Shown: positions 32,901 through 48,500 of the stretch, piece by piece | Position numbering within the stretch: position 1 is the stretch's first letter | Layout: each line of letters starts with the position of its first letter | Notes under the pieces: generated by a model | The model's database searches: none | Told to the model about the DNA's origin: nothing | What the model saw: only the letters and a program-made list of their open reading frames with translations | Made by a program: the position numbers and the translations under genes | DNA from: Sanderia malayensis | Taxonomy: Eukaryota > Cnidaria > Scyphozoa > Semaeostomeae > Pelagiidae | NCBI GenBank assembly: GCA_013076295.1 | Contig: RQOL01000876.1 | Span: 5,642,001-5,706,000, forward strand | DNA length: 64,000 nucleotides | Direction: 5' to 3'

Positions 32901-33505
32901 TTTGAATGTTCGAGTACTAACCAAGGGATGCATATGTCCAGACCTGCCCATGGGGGAGGAGGCAGAGGGGGGGGGAGAGATTGTTCTGGATCCCAAAATG
33001 AGAACAATTGTATTGCAGATAGAAATATATAGTGATGATATAGGTGGAGCTTAATTTTGGCATGAAAGAATAAAGGTGTCAAATGAAATATGTTCGAGTT
33101 AATCTATCAGAGTTTGAACTATCAAGAGCAAAATTTCAGGCAAATTAGACTGAAAGGATGGACAACTGAGCCACAGCAAGGTTGGGTTTAAATAAATGTC
33201 AATTGTCTACCTGGTATTGTGTTACCCCATATGTACATAGCATTACAAAAATGATGCTTCAGGAGCCAATAATTAAAGCCATGGTGAGTTAAAAAGCAAG
33301 GTAAGAAATATAATGACGGCTATTGGCTATTTAAGTATACCTGGGTTTGCAGTGCTTCGTATAACAGGCTTATACAACTTTGTTTTGAAATTGCGTAAAA
33401 TGGTGATGTTTATCAAAAAGATAAATGAAACTTCCCATCCAAATCCAAAAAAGGCGTTACATTACCAGAATAACCATGTCTATTGTTATTGCAGCAAGCC
33501 GTGAC
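29941..33505. other. Gene-poor region
   Basis: No exon was recognised over about 3.5 kb. It holds the GPCR promoter (right of 29940) and probably the 3' UTR of the REJ/GPS gene (left of 33506). A block at about 31620-31870 is locally GC-richer (ccgacggaaag, ggcccggcgaccgccg) with overlapping minus-strand ORFs of 77-92 codons. No domain was recognised, and it could be an old repeat. Confidence 0.35.
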
Positions 33506-36500
33506 TCAACAATCTGGTTCTGGAGTTGGGCCATTCTTAGTGAAGACAACTGATGATCCGATTCCAGTCTTCACAAGATTCTCTTCGAAAGGAAAAACAT
33601 AATCATTATAAATGTTGCACCTATGGTTACATTAAAACATCTCGCAAGAATTTAGAGACTATATAAAACTCAATTCCATTACCGAGAGGTCAGTCTGAAA
33701 AAATCTCCAATTTTGAAAAATCCGTGGCCTTTTCACATAGTAATTGATTCATACATATATAGATATGTGCAATATGGGTGATTCCTTCAAACGTTCAATA
33801 GAACCTTAGTGTATGCAAAAGCCAATAAAATCGAAGACAATGGAAAAATGCTCGAAACTCTGAAAAATTTGAGTTCAAAGGGCGTTGACTATAATCAGAG
33901 CTCAACTATATCTACTGATATGATGGACATGTCACCCACGAAAAATCTACTCCCAAGATCTTGTGACCATTCTGAGATCGTTTAAAGCTGTCCATAGCCC
34001 ACATTGTTCAAAACCTCAGAACTAATATAAGCCCGTCAAAAAGTTTCACAAACGATTTTAAGGACCATATCCTATTCTATCAAGACTTTTTGAAAAAAGT
34101 CTTGATAGAAAGTTTACTATAATGCTCCCAGCTTTGACTATATTCGAACTTGATGAGGTGTAAGCTACGTACCTGTGCTTCTGCAAGTCATGTCGAAATC
34201 CTCGTTCAAATCGACTGAATTAGCATCAGCTACATATATAGGCTGTCGTTTCTCTTCAAGTACAATAGAGTCAACCATAAGAGATTTGGTTCTGTTCTCT
34301 GTTCTGCTTGGGAGGACTTTGGCACTGTGATTCCTGTGGACAATGTAGAAGCGGGCCAAAATGCACACAATAGCAAGAAAGACCAAAACTGTAATAACAA
34401 CAATGAGAATGAGCTTTCTGTGATCAGACTGTTTCTTCTTCGTTGGTGTAACAGGGCTGGGCGACAGAAACTTCAGTGACTTTGGATCTACTGTAAGCAC
34501 AGTACCATCGGTTAGGGTCAGACGTAGTTGACCACTAGTGGCCATTCTCTCGAGCTGTTCTTTAGCGACGGTTAAACTGCTCTCGTTGTATCTGTTTGAT
34601 GAGCTGGCGTCAATCAACGTGAAGGATACGATGATACTTCCTGCTCTGATTTCCAGGTTTTGGATTCGACTCTTGGAAATTTGCAGCTTCGTAGATAACA
34701 TTGTCAGTATTTCACGTTTGAGAAGGTTACCCTTGTTACCTCCAGCATATTTATTGTAGTCGACGGGAAATGAAAACACCACCTTGAAAAATCAAGCAGA
34801 TGTTGAATGGTATAAAGTGCCTGATACAATGAATATCAGGTAAACACACCAATACTCATGCACCCAAAAAGACCCCCTGAAGGCCCAATCCTGGCTTGGG
34901 ATTCCCTCCCACCCCCATGTCGATAATACTGCACTCTTTGCAATTCAAAGCTTCTCAAAGCTCTCGTCCCTCTAATACAAATTTCACTTATTTAGAATAA
35001 TAGTACAGAACTATAATAATCACTTTTTCTTCGTTTTTTCGACTCAACGTTTACACTATGGAAATAGCAAAGCAATTTTCACAGCTTCTCAACACTCTCA
35101 CAACATTTGACCAGGTAATTTTGAGATCTGAAATCTCCTGGTTTTGGAAAAGTCTTGTATAGCAAAAATAACAAGATAGCATGCCATGATTAACGTCTTA
35201 CCATAATAGAAGGCAGCTGTGGTTGAGTTGTGGCAGTTGCATGTACTTTTTTAGATGTTGGGGTTGCATGTATCTCTTTAGTTTCCGTAAACGTGGAAGT
35301 TGAATCAGTAAGCTTCACGGAATCAACGTTATAAGATGAACTGCCAACTTGTTTGACTGGAGTTGGAAGAAGTCCATAAGTTGTTGTAAATTTCATTGTA
35401 TCTAAACAGATCAAATTGAAGGCATCAGCAAAACGTATAACTCCAAGTAAAGATTTAGATGCAAATTCTATTTCGATAATCGCAATTTAAGATCTTTAAA
35501 AGCCAAATATAAACTTATATTAATTCTTTCTTTTTGTGATAGTGAAAAAGCTAATAATATACAGTTAGAACGCGTTGTTTAGTAAAACCTCTCTTCATTT
35601 TCAGCTGAATCAGCGTTGATGGTAACCAAATACTTTCTTTATATGTTCCTTAAGATTCATGCTCAGCTTCAGGTTAAAATTTCAATTGCCCGCATCGAGT
35701 TTTGACGTCAAGATTCGAGTGTATTCTATGTCAAAATGAATGGTTTTCGTGTAAGAGTATTGTTCTCAATTCAATTTGTCAGACATCATACCTGTATGTA
35801 ATGGAATGCCTGTTGGTGCATAAATGTCGAATTGTTTAAGAATTTTGAAAACTGTTATGTTCGACATCAAAGTGCAGTTACATGAAGTAAAAGCATCTCC
35901 TGGAGAATAATGTGTCACACAATACTCTGGGCTCCAGCTTGTAGAGTTCCAACTTTGACACTGAAAACAAAAGAAAAGCGATTGTAAAAATATCAGCAAG
36001 TACAGTAATCTATAGTATGCACATTCACATGAGAGTCAAAATGATGTTACAGTGGAATATGGAAATATATCAGTTAAATGACACGTGCCACTGAAGGGTG
36101 GGAAAGAGCATCAGGCTTACTACTTAAGTAGCAAGGATATTATAATTTATTATTCTTCAAATCTAATATCAAGCCGATTGCTATGTGATCCCTATGACAA
36201 GCTTCATTATTGAAAATTCCTCACTGTTTTTCAGTTGAATTGAACAGACAGCGTGAGTAAGTTACTTCGATAATTTCAAGGCAATTGGCAACGCCAATAT
36301 TGATTAATGTGTTTCTATTACCTGCACTGTGTGGTTAGAATCGGGTATTTCGTTCAGCTTCAGAGACAGCTCAATTGGGGATTGTAACTTTCCAGCATCG
36401 AGGAAACTATAGGTGTCGGGGTGAAATAGAAGAATATTCGCCACATCAGAGATTCTACCAGAATGATCGCCTATGTACATATCATGATGATACTATAAAA

Positions 36501-39500
36501 AAACAAATCAATATGAATTATGAATCTATCGATTGGAAAAGAGAAAAAAGGCAGCTAAAACGATATGTAGCTGGATTTTCAGCTTTATCATAATTCAAGC
36601 CAGATAGAAATTTTTTGGAAAATTTTTAATAAAAAAGAGGGTAAAGATAAGAGATAATGAACCAATGTGTCCTTTGGAAAAAAGGTGAAAGGTAATATCG
36701 CGACAGTGATTCTACTCAGAACAATACTAAAGCATCGAATGCTACTTTAAATATGCATCTGGCAATGATACCACAAAAAGGGTTTATTAAAATCGAGTTC
36801 ATTTGATTTCTATCCTTATCATTGGGATTGCTTGGGTAAATATAAGATCATACCATAAGATCAGTAGAAACTTCACTATGTAAAAGGTAGTGTAAATACA
36901 GGCCATACTTACCAGCACCGATCCGACACAAACTTCAGTGCAAGGAAGCCCGTTGTCACTACAGTTCCATTGTTCGTATTTCTGCTTCAAGTAATCACCG
37001 AGTTTCAAAGTTGGTGCCTGTGAATGATAACTGAGGTTCAAGCTATTTACATTGAAAGTCTCACCGGCAGCTCGATTGGCTCTGAGTGTTGACAAATTAT
37101 TTTTAGATATTACGAACTCTCCTGTCTCTACCAGACCACCACATAGAGATCTGATCAGCGAAGGCACAGTTGAAGTGAATGTCCGTCGATTTTCAATTTC
37201 ATCTTGCGCCGTGGCAGCTACTTGTTCGTCTATCAAATTGTCAAATATGATCATTGTGGAATCGATCTCGGAGAAAAAGAGAATAGAATGCAAATAACTG
37301 CGTTTTTAAATACTTCTCTAAAATGCATTTCGCAATTCGTGGCGCAAAAGTTCCATTCGATAATAGTATCTTTGAACGAGTTTAAGAGTTGAACAAGCAG
37401 TTCTCTGAAAAACATTCAGCCACATCTAATTCACTCTAAAGAAGGCAACCTTGGGAACTGATTCTCATTGTTGCCCGAGGAGTTTAGCTTTACATTACGC
37501 TCAGAGTGAGAGAGACCGCATTATGTCAATGACAAATTTCAATTACAGAGAAAAAGCAGCTCCTTACCTCTTCCTTAGATTTTGGAGTGAATACAGAACT
37601 CGAAGCTGGATTTTCAACACTTCTTCGCTTTCTTCTCTATAAAAAGGAATAGGTGATTATGAAACACTGAAATATACGATGCAACGTAATATTGCATACC
37701 AAAAAACTGTGGTGTATTATAGCCTATCTAATTCCAGTAATGTAGCCAAGCTAAATATGGTTAATAAGAATGGACGTTGAATCAATATGGCTGGCTTATG
37801 TACATCTGCGGATAGCAGATATTTTTCCAGTTATTAATCAAGAATAATTGACTCAGCCAAATGCACCATTAAACAAAGTTCTCAACGCCTTCTTGATTAC
37901 CATTGCTACTATAAATACAATACATTAAAATTATAAAGATTATAAATATAGCTAAACATACCGCAGTTGTCACAATCAAAGGAATTTCCATGATCGCATT
38001 CTTGGTAGTGTTGGCAACTTTAATTTTTATACTCGGTTTCAAGTCGGTTCCATTAATTACAGGTTTTGTTGTCAATTCCAATGTGGACAGGGTCATCTTT
38101 GAACTATCGCCCGTGGCTGAATCCAGTATGGTTAAAGCCTTTAAACAATAAAGAATAACAGATGGTGAACTCTAACATGCGGTGCAATATGGAATGATAA
38201 AATGGAATACACAAATTCCCTGCACTCCCTTTCATCGTTCCAGGTTTTAAAGAGAGCCGACGCAAAATGCACACAAATCGCTAGATGTTCAATACTATTA
38301 ATAAATAAGAAAAGAGGTGGTTTAAGGTAAAATATGATTTACCTGCTCAGTCAATCTTTCTTTTAGTGTTTTACCTCCTTCGACAATCTCTGCTTCACCC
38401 ATGGACTCGGCTGTTTTGAAAACTGTTTTAATCATTTCTGAAAAATCAAGTTGGATGCAATCAGTCTTCTCAAACAGACTAAACTACAGAACGGTAGTGA
38501 ATATGGTCTGGTTTAACTGCATCTCTATCCTACTTATAATAGTTGTAGCTATATTGATAAATTGAAGCTATTTACGATTGGCCTTTTCGTAGTCCTGTGC
38601 AGCAATGGCTCGTTTTGATTCTTCGGTTGCTTCAATGACCTTTCCCTTTTCCATGACCTCTGCTACTTTGACCTGTGCATTCATCGTTGACTTTGTCCAT
38701 AGGCCATTTTTGTTCTTGGCCTTCACGTATGCAGTCAGCGTAAAGTTCTTTGCCTTTTTACCTTCGGGAGAATGACAATGGCATTACTACTAAAAGCCCA
38801 TATTATGCGCATGGCTAATAACATGACTTTGTGGGACCATGCAATTCTTGGATCTATGTTTATTCCTTATTAATGCTTTCCGTGATAGCTACTGACATAA
38901 TTATCTCACGGAGATTCATAGATATGCAGACAGTAATATCTCTACACAACCATTGGAATAAACTCAACCCTCCACTTAATATTTTCTCAACGTCTAAATG
39001 CAAACCAAGAATATTTCATCAAGTATCAGCTACGTTCAGAAACAGTATAACTACAATAGGGATACCATTATTTAACTTTAATGTATCCCATACCTGGAGG
39101 AAGTTGAATAGAATCGATGAAATTCGTGGTTGAATACTGTCGAAGAACAAACTCCTTAGACTCGCCAGAGCCACCATCTTCGATTATTCCCATTTCGTAT
39201 TGTAACTCATCATCGCTTTCGTCTTCCCACCCTTCGTCAGCTGATATCGAAAAAGTCGTGTTCAACGCGACGCCGAGAGCCGGCGAGACTTTTAGAAGAC
39301 CTGAAAAAAATTGAAAAAACAAAATGACATCCAAAATTATTTCACACGATTAGATGCTACCCTTGTCATTGTCAAAAAACAATATTGAATACTTCGTTAT
39401 CTTAAAGGTTAATTAATTAGATAAACTACACTGCAACCAATCAGTTCCCAAGGAATTGTTTACCAAACCAAAAAGCAATGTTGGAAAAGCAAAGTGCAAT

Positions 39501-42500
39501 CTCAATACAGCAAACCACAAGTGGCCATAATAACGAACCAATTAAACATCAGATCCCTAACTAGCATAGCACCGATTTAACTAGTTCCTGGTATAATGAC
39601 TTTTTATATCAGTTCATTTCATATTTCAGTTCATTTAAACTTTTCAAATAATTTATTTAAACATTATTCAATATTTTATAGTAAATCCTGCTGTAAAAAG
39701 TGAAACACTAGCTCAGTTACTACAGGCTACCCACTTAAAACAATAACTATTATTATCTTATTATTAATATTATTATCATTTTCAAGGTTGGTCAACATTC
39801 AGTGCAATGTTTAGTATGAATTAGTAATGAAAAATTGAAATTGCAAATTGACAGAGAGAGGGGGAAATAGGGGATCCATTAACCTTCGAATGCTAGGGGT
39901 TGCATATTTGATTGCATTGATTAGTCCCTTTGGAGCTTTCCTCCCCCCCCCCCCCCATTACTTACTCCGAGGCCTCGATCTGTTCTTGATAGCCTCGTTT
40001 TTAATCACTGCAGTCTTACCTTGCTTTGGTGCAGATAATGACTTCACGATTGTAGTAGCAACACTGGTTCCATCTGCATTTCGAACCTTTAATTGGATTC
40101 TATACTGACTACTCGGTGACAGATTTTCAACGAAAATGATCAGCCTTCTCCTTTCAATTGCAAATCTTCTCTTCCCTCGTACTTTTATTTCCCTCTTTCC
40201 GCGGTATCTTACAAGAGTTTGGTCAGTTAAGTCAAGATTTGTGAAACCTAGAAAGTAAAAAACATTTCCTAATATATTAATCATAACGACAACTAACGTA
40301 GTCTACAATCATCATCGATACAACAAGTCTTACTAATGTTTAGTAAAGTAATGAATAAAAATGTACTATTTGAAATAGCGACAAACACAACTGAAATATA
40401 TAGGCATACGCGTAGCTTGCAAAAGACAATATTGGTGACAAAGCCTTATTTGACAAACGTAGACAATCAACGTATGCCTAAAACCACGATTACATTGCCT
40501 GAAACCACGTTTTGTCAAACACTAGACAAGGCTATTTCAGCATCCACCAGTTTCATCGTTCCATTTGCTCTATACAAGAAATTCTCAAACGTGCTCAAAC
40601 ATACCCTCGCTTTCCTTGGTCACAGAACTCCACTCAACAACTGCTGTTGATGGTGTCTTGATGAATCCTTCTACAATCAAAATTTTCTTGTAACGCTTTT
40701 GATCCACTTTGACTTCTGCCAACTGCCCTGGCCTCGTTTTGATAACTGTACTTGCGGATCCGGATCTTGAGCCTTTCGTGAATGTCAAATTGAATACGTA
40801 ACTGAAAATAAAACGAAGAGACAATTATACTACAACAAAGACTATCATTGGTGATGCTGCTTCTAGATCCACAGTTTGGGTTCAATAAGATATGCATTCT
40901 CTTACCAAGCTGGCAATATTATTCAATTTTTTGAAGAGTAACATCATAATTGATGTTCTTAAAGTTTTAAGCTCGAGCAAACGAATAAAAAATCACCAAC
41001 ACAATTAGCGGCTTCAATTTGCCAAAAACAACAAAGATTTAAGGATACAAGTAGAAAATATATAGCAAGACAAATAAAAAGTGTATATGAAGAAAAATAC
41101 GTCTTGAAGATAAAAATAGGTTTCCTGATTATCAAGAAATTATAGACTACAACTTTCCATCAGGCTAATTTATTGTTACCTTTTGTTGCAATCTAAATTT
41201 CCATCCACCTTTAGATTAACTCTTTTAGCCTCTTCAATGATCAATCTTTGGTCTTTGTTGGAGCTTTTAACACAAGGCTTGCCACCTTCTTTCTCGAAGC
41301 ACTGCCAAGCGTACGATGATTCTTCTTTAGTTAAAGCTGGATCATTTGATTTTCCACCATCCAAATTAATCTCATCATTGCAACCTACAGTCATTTCCTG
41401 GCCACCTAAAAATTAGAAAACTAACGTGATGCAAAATGTAAGTATTATAAATTAACAACCACTGATGTTGATAAACAAGTTAATTTAGCCAGCAATAAAT
41501 GGCTAAACATTTAATCAATGTATAGATACTTGAAAAGCAAAAAAAAAAGGGTTGCTTAGAATTAATCTTTAAACAAAGCAAGCATAGTAGAAAATGGTTT
41601 GACTTGAATATACGACATGCAAAATCAAATTCGGAAACAAATTAATTAAATTATTTCCATTACCCAAACTCATTCAATAGCGTATTCATCAAAGTGCCTT
41701 AATAATGCAATCAGAGTATAAAATGCAGAAAAATAAATATTTACCTCTAATTTTTGTTTCAAGTTGTGCTCCTTGGACTTCTATTGCAACAGATGCCTGG
41801 GCAGTTTTCACCTGATCCTCCACTGCTCTCACCAACAAATTTAATGTGTAATTCTAAAAGAAAGTATAAATTGTCAGACCAAAATTAATCTTGAGATATA
41901 ACTAACTTTATTATACTATTATGTGAAAAACGACGGAGTTGGTGACAGAATAGAGAAAACTTGATGCAGAAGATATAAATCGTAAATGAATGCATAGATT
42001 CAGAATGCAAAAAGCACGGATTTGATTGGGTTAATGATGTTGAAGTAAGCTGGCTTCCTACTAATCATGTAAATGAAATTATGAAGTCTTGGCAAGGGAG
42101 AAGAGTTAGAAAGATTGAATTCACCCTCTGTGGTCTCAAATCTCCAGGCTTGATAACAAGATCCCGTCTGCCATCTCCCCCAATTTTAACTCCATCATCT
42201 GGGGATATTTGCCATACAAAAGTCATGTCCAATGAAGACCTCTTTCGCCTTCCACATTCAACAAAACTTACTTGAGCTAAAATAAACAACAAAGCGATGA
42301 ATTACAAATAAATGAAAGAAACCTAATGCTGAATGATTTGACATAAATTTCAGATTTCGTCCGTTTTTTCATTTTGTCACTGAACATAATTTTGACCAAT
42401 GATAATCATAGAGACATTATGACCCGGGCAGCAGGATAGTCGCTACGGATGATAATCGGGTTCGATAATAAACAAAAAATCCTCAATGAACTAGTACAAA

Positions 42501-45500
42501 CATATTTTGCCATCGTTTTTAATAAGAAAGTGTTATTAGTTGTTCTTTGACAGTAGTTTGTGAATGTTACTAATAGCAAATAGCTCCATTAATCAATAAT
42601 TATCAATCATTGATTAGCAACCACTTCGCTAATGATCAAAGTAGTGGTAGAACTTCGAATCACAAAACTTACGTTTGATTAAATATTTCCTTGAAGCACT
42701 GATTTTTTTCGACTTGTCGCCAGGAATTCTAACACTGATTGAGCTGCCTTCACCACCGACCGACCTTAAATTATGAATAACACAATTTTCGTTTCCACGA
42801 GTGTCTCCGATGCATAGTTGACAAATGTAATTCGTGTTTGGCATCAATTTCTTGCCGCTGCAAATGAATGTTTCACTTAGTACATCGAGTTGGCAATGAG
42901 CATGATAACATCTTCTAATCATGGATGCTATAATATCATTTATATCTCGATTTGTAGTGAATTGAATGAAGAACTTTGAGCCAAAAAGGTTTAGAGTTGT
43001 CAAAAGGTATCCCGGGTCAAATCTGAAATACACATGGAGCAGATGCAAATCACTGGAGCCAAGAATCGTTCGACACATTTGAGAAATTAGATTAAATGTT
43101 TCTGGAAAACATCGAACCTCAACTGTACAGTCACTTCAATCTGATATGGACTCGTGTTGTACGAGCTTTCAATAATTTAAAAAATTTTCTATTCCGGGTG
43201 AAAAGTTCATAATAAATTAACTATTTCGAAAAAGCTTCCACAACTCAAACATTTGCATGATCCCCAGAGTGTGGGTGAAGACCCTCCCTTGAATTAGAAA
43301 GAGACGATAGAAGAAACATAATACTCACTCAATATGAAAAAACGATCGTGCAGGACCATTGAAAAGCACAGAGCTTCCTTTACGTAACGTCCAACGATAC
43401 TTGCGCTTGCCACCAGTTCCAAACTTTGACTTCCGACCAGAAAGAACTATTTTACCACACGTGTCTGCAAAAATTAGAACACTGTCTTAGTAAGAAACCC
43501 AAACCAACTTCAAGAAAATACTGTACGGGCTACAAGCTGACTACGTTCTAGCACCAGCCCTCATTTCCGATACACAATCTAATGTTGAAATAAACCAAAA
43601 TATACAGTTGAATCGCATTCTATCAAATCTTGATAGGTGCAAGAATAATTAAGCTACCCACCAATGTTGTCTTCTCCTGTGATGACAGCCTTGAGTTCAG
43701 TGCGTGGTATTTCCACGGATATTTGTTGCTTCATGGGACCAATCGGTCTTGAAGAGTGTGTCCATCTACAGCGCAGATTATTTCTCTTGAACCAAACATG
43801 AATTTTCGAGGCATTGCCCTGGTCTAGAAGCTTTGATTTGACGGAGAGATATATGTAAACACGGCTACCACTAATGACGCATCGTGCATTGTTCAACTTC
43901 GAAACAGTTGTGCTGTCGAAGAATGAACTGCAATCTGGTCGACTCTTTCTGCCTCTTACGTCGGCAGAATAGAAAACAGCTTGTTTATCCAGCTTGATTT
44001 CCAAGGTTCTCATTCCACTTCTGAAGCTTGCTTGAACGGCTCTGGGGTATGAACATACGACATCCAAGCCTGGTGACAATGATGATCCCTTGACCGAGGG
44101 CCGTACCGCCGAGCTTGATAGTATTTCTACCAGTATTTTCCCAGGGTTAGGGAGTTTTGGCATGTGGCACAAAACAGCTGATGCGTTTAAGAATATTCCC
44201 CTGATCCTCTGACGTAAGCGTGTACCTTCTTGCTCAATATAACACGACAGACCAGTAGTATTCTGGAAGCCTGAACCCTGTCGATGAATAATAAAAAATA
44301 TATCTCTTCAATGCATTCAGCTTTAAAAGTGGAAGAGTAGGAAAGGTTTTGCATGGATGTAATCAGAAAAGGTCACGCAAAGATCATGGTCATGTAAAGG
44401 AGAGGGCAAATGAAAAGGTCATGGTGCGTCAATCATACCTTTACAACAACAACCTCAGGTTTACCAATCTCTATGTACGATGGGCTGAACGTCTCGACAG
44501 TACTAGAGGTGCTTATTGCCTCTATTCTCTTGCTAATATTATACACCGTTGCCTTGTTGTTCACAGAGCATCGCAGTTGGTATTTCCCTGCTCTTGTCAA
44601 CGTGACGTCATCAAACTTTATCGTGTACCAATATTCTGTCGAGTCTTCACAAGCGTTTGTAAATCGCTGAACATGCGGGGCAGCCTTTTTCCAGACCTCA
44701 CCATTGCGAAGGTGCATCACAGAGCTACGAATAAATAAAAGGCCGCGTAATTAGACTTAAATTCACAGCAAACTTTTGCATTCCCCGAGTGATTAGTCTG
44801 TTTATGCTATCAACAAGCGAAGAGATGTCAAATACTTTGGGTTGGCATCTTAATTAAAATGGAAATAGAATAACGATAAATAGATATCCCAGGTATTCCA
44901 CAGGTAGCAATGCTATCATGACAACATATTTCTTAGCTTCACCTTGTGAAAGAACACCTTCAACAGTATAGCATCATGGAAGATTGCTCAGAAAGATAAC
45001 ATGCAAGAATGACACGGGAATAAAATGCTACCTTGCACTGTTAGGTCCATGAAGCGAACAAGCAATCTGTCGCAAAGATGAGAATCCTTCTGCCTTCATA
45101 GTGATTTCGAAACCTTGGCTGCTTTCAACTACGGATTCACTTAATAAGGTTATCTTCTTCGAGCATACCGAACTTGAGTTGGCGACACAGTTGCCGCATG
45201 CATTAACACCTACAAAGGCAGTTCAAATCGTATAAAAAGAGTTTTTGGCCTTTGGAAAAAATTCATCATTTCAGCATTCTAGCTACAATAAACCCTAAAT
45301 GACTAGCATTGGAAATGGAGGTACGTATACAAGAAAGCTATGCAACATTGCAAAGCATGGTGTTTATTGATGAGATTCGTAACACACAAGCATTTCATGC
45401 AAAAGTAAACCATCTACCATAGACGTACATGTGTAGATATCTATATTTACCGTTATCGAGCGCCTTGCCAGTGCTTCCACCGACACAGGTGCCACATTTG

Positions 45501-48500
45501 TTGATACAAGCCTTTGGCCGTTTGTACGATATACAGTCACCATTGCAATCTGTCGGTTTGACGAAGAACCTTCTCATTTGGCATCTGCCACAACTGTCCA
45601 GAACGTTTTCACTTAATGTTCCATTTGCATAGCATTTATTGCCACAGTCTCTCATTTCACATCGTCCGACACGTGGAACAATGACTGGTCCACCGCACCG
45701 CGTACCTGAAATACGATTCATCACATATGAGACATTATTGGTCTGATAATACTGAACAATATTCTTTTCGGTCCACCAAACTAACATGAAAATAATTCAT
45801 ACACACACCTTTGCACGTGTTGCAGTCCTTCACCATCATCAAAGCAGGTTTACCATCACAGCCTCGTCTTGGCAACGATAGCTGAACTTGCTTTTTACTG
45901 AACAGTATTGAATCATGGGTAATATTGCATGGTCCAAGCTTGGTATGTTTCGTTTGAGTAACGAGCTTGACTTTCAGCCATACATGTTGGAAAGCATGCA
46001 ACGTGGTCCAGATTGTAGAGAAATTCATTGGCACGTAGCGAATCCTTGAATCAGCTTTCAAACACAACGCAGATGTGTGGCCTAGAAAATTGATCAATAC
46101 TGTTACATCATTTTGTTAACTCACTTTTTGTGACTTTGTGATTAATCAAATGAAATATAATACTAATAAAATACATGCATAGTCTAAAAACTTCATCATT
46201 GCTAATAGTAAAATTAATAAAAATGACTATTCATTATGCCATTATGTCTGTCAACTAAATATACATTGAAACAAATCTTGAGAAAAAAGAATATAAGAAA
46301 TTACCTGGCAAAGTAATTCTTTGAAAACTTCCAGTTTTGCTTGCATATTCCCAGTGTCCATCTTTGCCAGAGCTTGGAATTTCAACAACAGCCATTCCAA
46401 CATTTCCAGCCTCTATATCGTCATAATAACTGACCATTGGTTTTCTTCTGGCTTTTTCCGAGCCAGTGCAAGATTGCTTACCATCTGAAATGATTCTCCG
46501 TACTTGGAAAATCGTATTTGTCGACGAGGTGAGTTCAAACGGCAATGGAGATAGGCAGCTATCATAAGTTAAAAGGATGGGAGGGCCTTTTACATTCACT
46601 CCACATCGCACTGACTTCCTTCCAATATGAATGCTCGTCTTCTCCTCGTATAAACTCAAACGCGCATTGTACTAAAAGGAGATAAGCATTATTATTAAAT
46701 CTTTTATTTTTTAAACAATATGGCTGCTGAAGAATCCACAAATATTCCAGCTTGTAATAAAGCTACTAAAAGCTGCATCTTAAAAAAACCAAACTATTGA
46801 AAAGAGCAACCAAACATATACAACATATTTTTCAGCAAAATGAAGATGAGACTTGTGCAAAATTGATTAAAAATGGCTCTTAAATGGTCTACATGAATAT
46901 GCATTTCTGCACAGTATTACTTACTTACCACTCTGTGCTTAATTATTTCAGCGACAGCAAAACGAAGACGAAATTGTCCGTAGATATTTGTGTTTGGTGT
47001 GAATTTGATTCGATCATCGGGTGATAGCAGCAATGGTTTATTACGCAAGATTCGCGGCAATTCTCGCCAATCTTTCAGAGCAGATTTCAAAGTCCAGTTT
47101 CCTTGAATGACAATAAAAAACAATAAGAATCTTGATTCTCGACATAACTCGATTCAACCTGGGTGTGCCCTTTAACTAAGGCACTCAAACTCTACTTAGT
47201 TGTCATGTCAGTTTCATGTCATAAAGGGACGATGAATGTTGTCAACAAAGTAGAGACCCACCTTTCAACCATGGCATTCGATTTTCGTAATCTACAAATG
47301 CAATCCTGAAATTAGTGTTTTTCAACTTTGCCAATTTTTCGTCGTATTCGTTAAGAAAACGTCGATCAATCTTGGAACGTATTTGTACAGGAATGCCAGA
47401 ATGTTGTGACGTGCTGGAGCCTGTTAATCGCATCATATCACTAATCTACGAAAATAGAAACAGTACATTAAATAAAGCGTTTTCAAAACAACACAATGCA
47501 ACGATTTTACTTGTTGAAAGCGTTTTATTGATGGAGAAGAAGGTATTGTAAAAATCACTCAAATACATGAAAATTCATTGAAGAATGTGCTATCTTCCAC
47601 CCTCAGCAAGCGAGCTTCCCAAACACAAATCAAGACAAACCTTAAAACTCGGTGGATTTCTTTCGTTTCCAAATATCTGGATGTTGTCCTTGCCAATTAA
47701 TTTCAAATTGACTTCAGGCAAAACTGGATAAGCCAAGGCAATCAAGGTGCCGATCGGTGAGTTGGGGGCAATCTGTTTGGATGTGAACTCCCTGAGCAAT
47801 GGATTATTAATTACTGTGGTGTACTTCAGTAGCAGGACACCGTGGAATCCAGGCGAAATCATCTTAAAACTGTAAAAGAATACGACAAGCTTTTAAAAAT
47901 CAAACGATCTCTCTTCTTTACACCTACTGGAGAATAATGATAACACATAAACAAACCAATTGGGTTTCATCAATATTATCTTCTAGTAGTACATAGGAAA
48001 TATACTAGAATTTAATGTCATAAAAATAGCTATTAAAATTGAGCTACTTATATGGATAACTTCAGATAATCTTATAAGCCTGCTCTCCAAAAAATAAGGC
48101 CAATTAAAAGATTTACGATATTCAAACTTTATGGAATCGCGGAGCAAATTTAGCTTGAAATAATCTGAAAATGTTCTAATGATCTAATAATCTAAACATT
48201 TCTTTATTAGAAGAAGAGCCACAACCAACCGAGGAAAGAAAAGTATTTCAGCACAACGTCTTTGTTAAAGGACTTTGACTTGGAGGGACATCCATTGTAC
48301 TTTACAAGGAACAATAGGCCTATTGTTTTAATGGTAAAAGCAATAGCATTACAGAAGGGGTTGTGGAACCATGCCCCCAGTTAATATGTTAGAAAAGACC
48401 TTCCTTCAGCACAGCTCAAAAAATCAATCAAAGACAGGACCAATCATAACCACGTACATATACAATATCTAAATTCATGATTCAGAACGGTAGAAACGAT

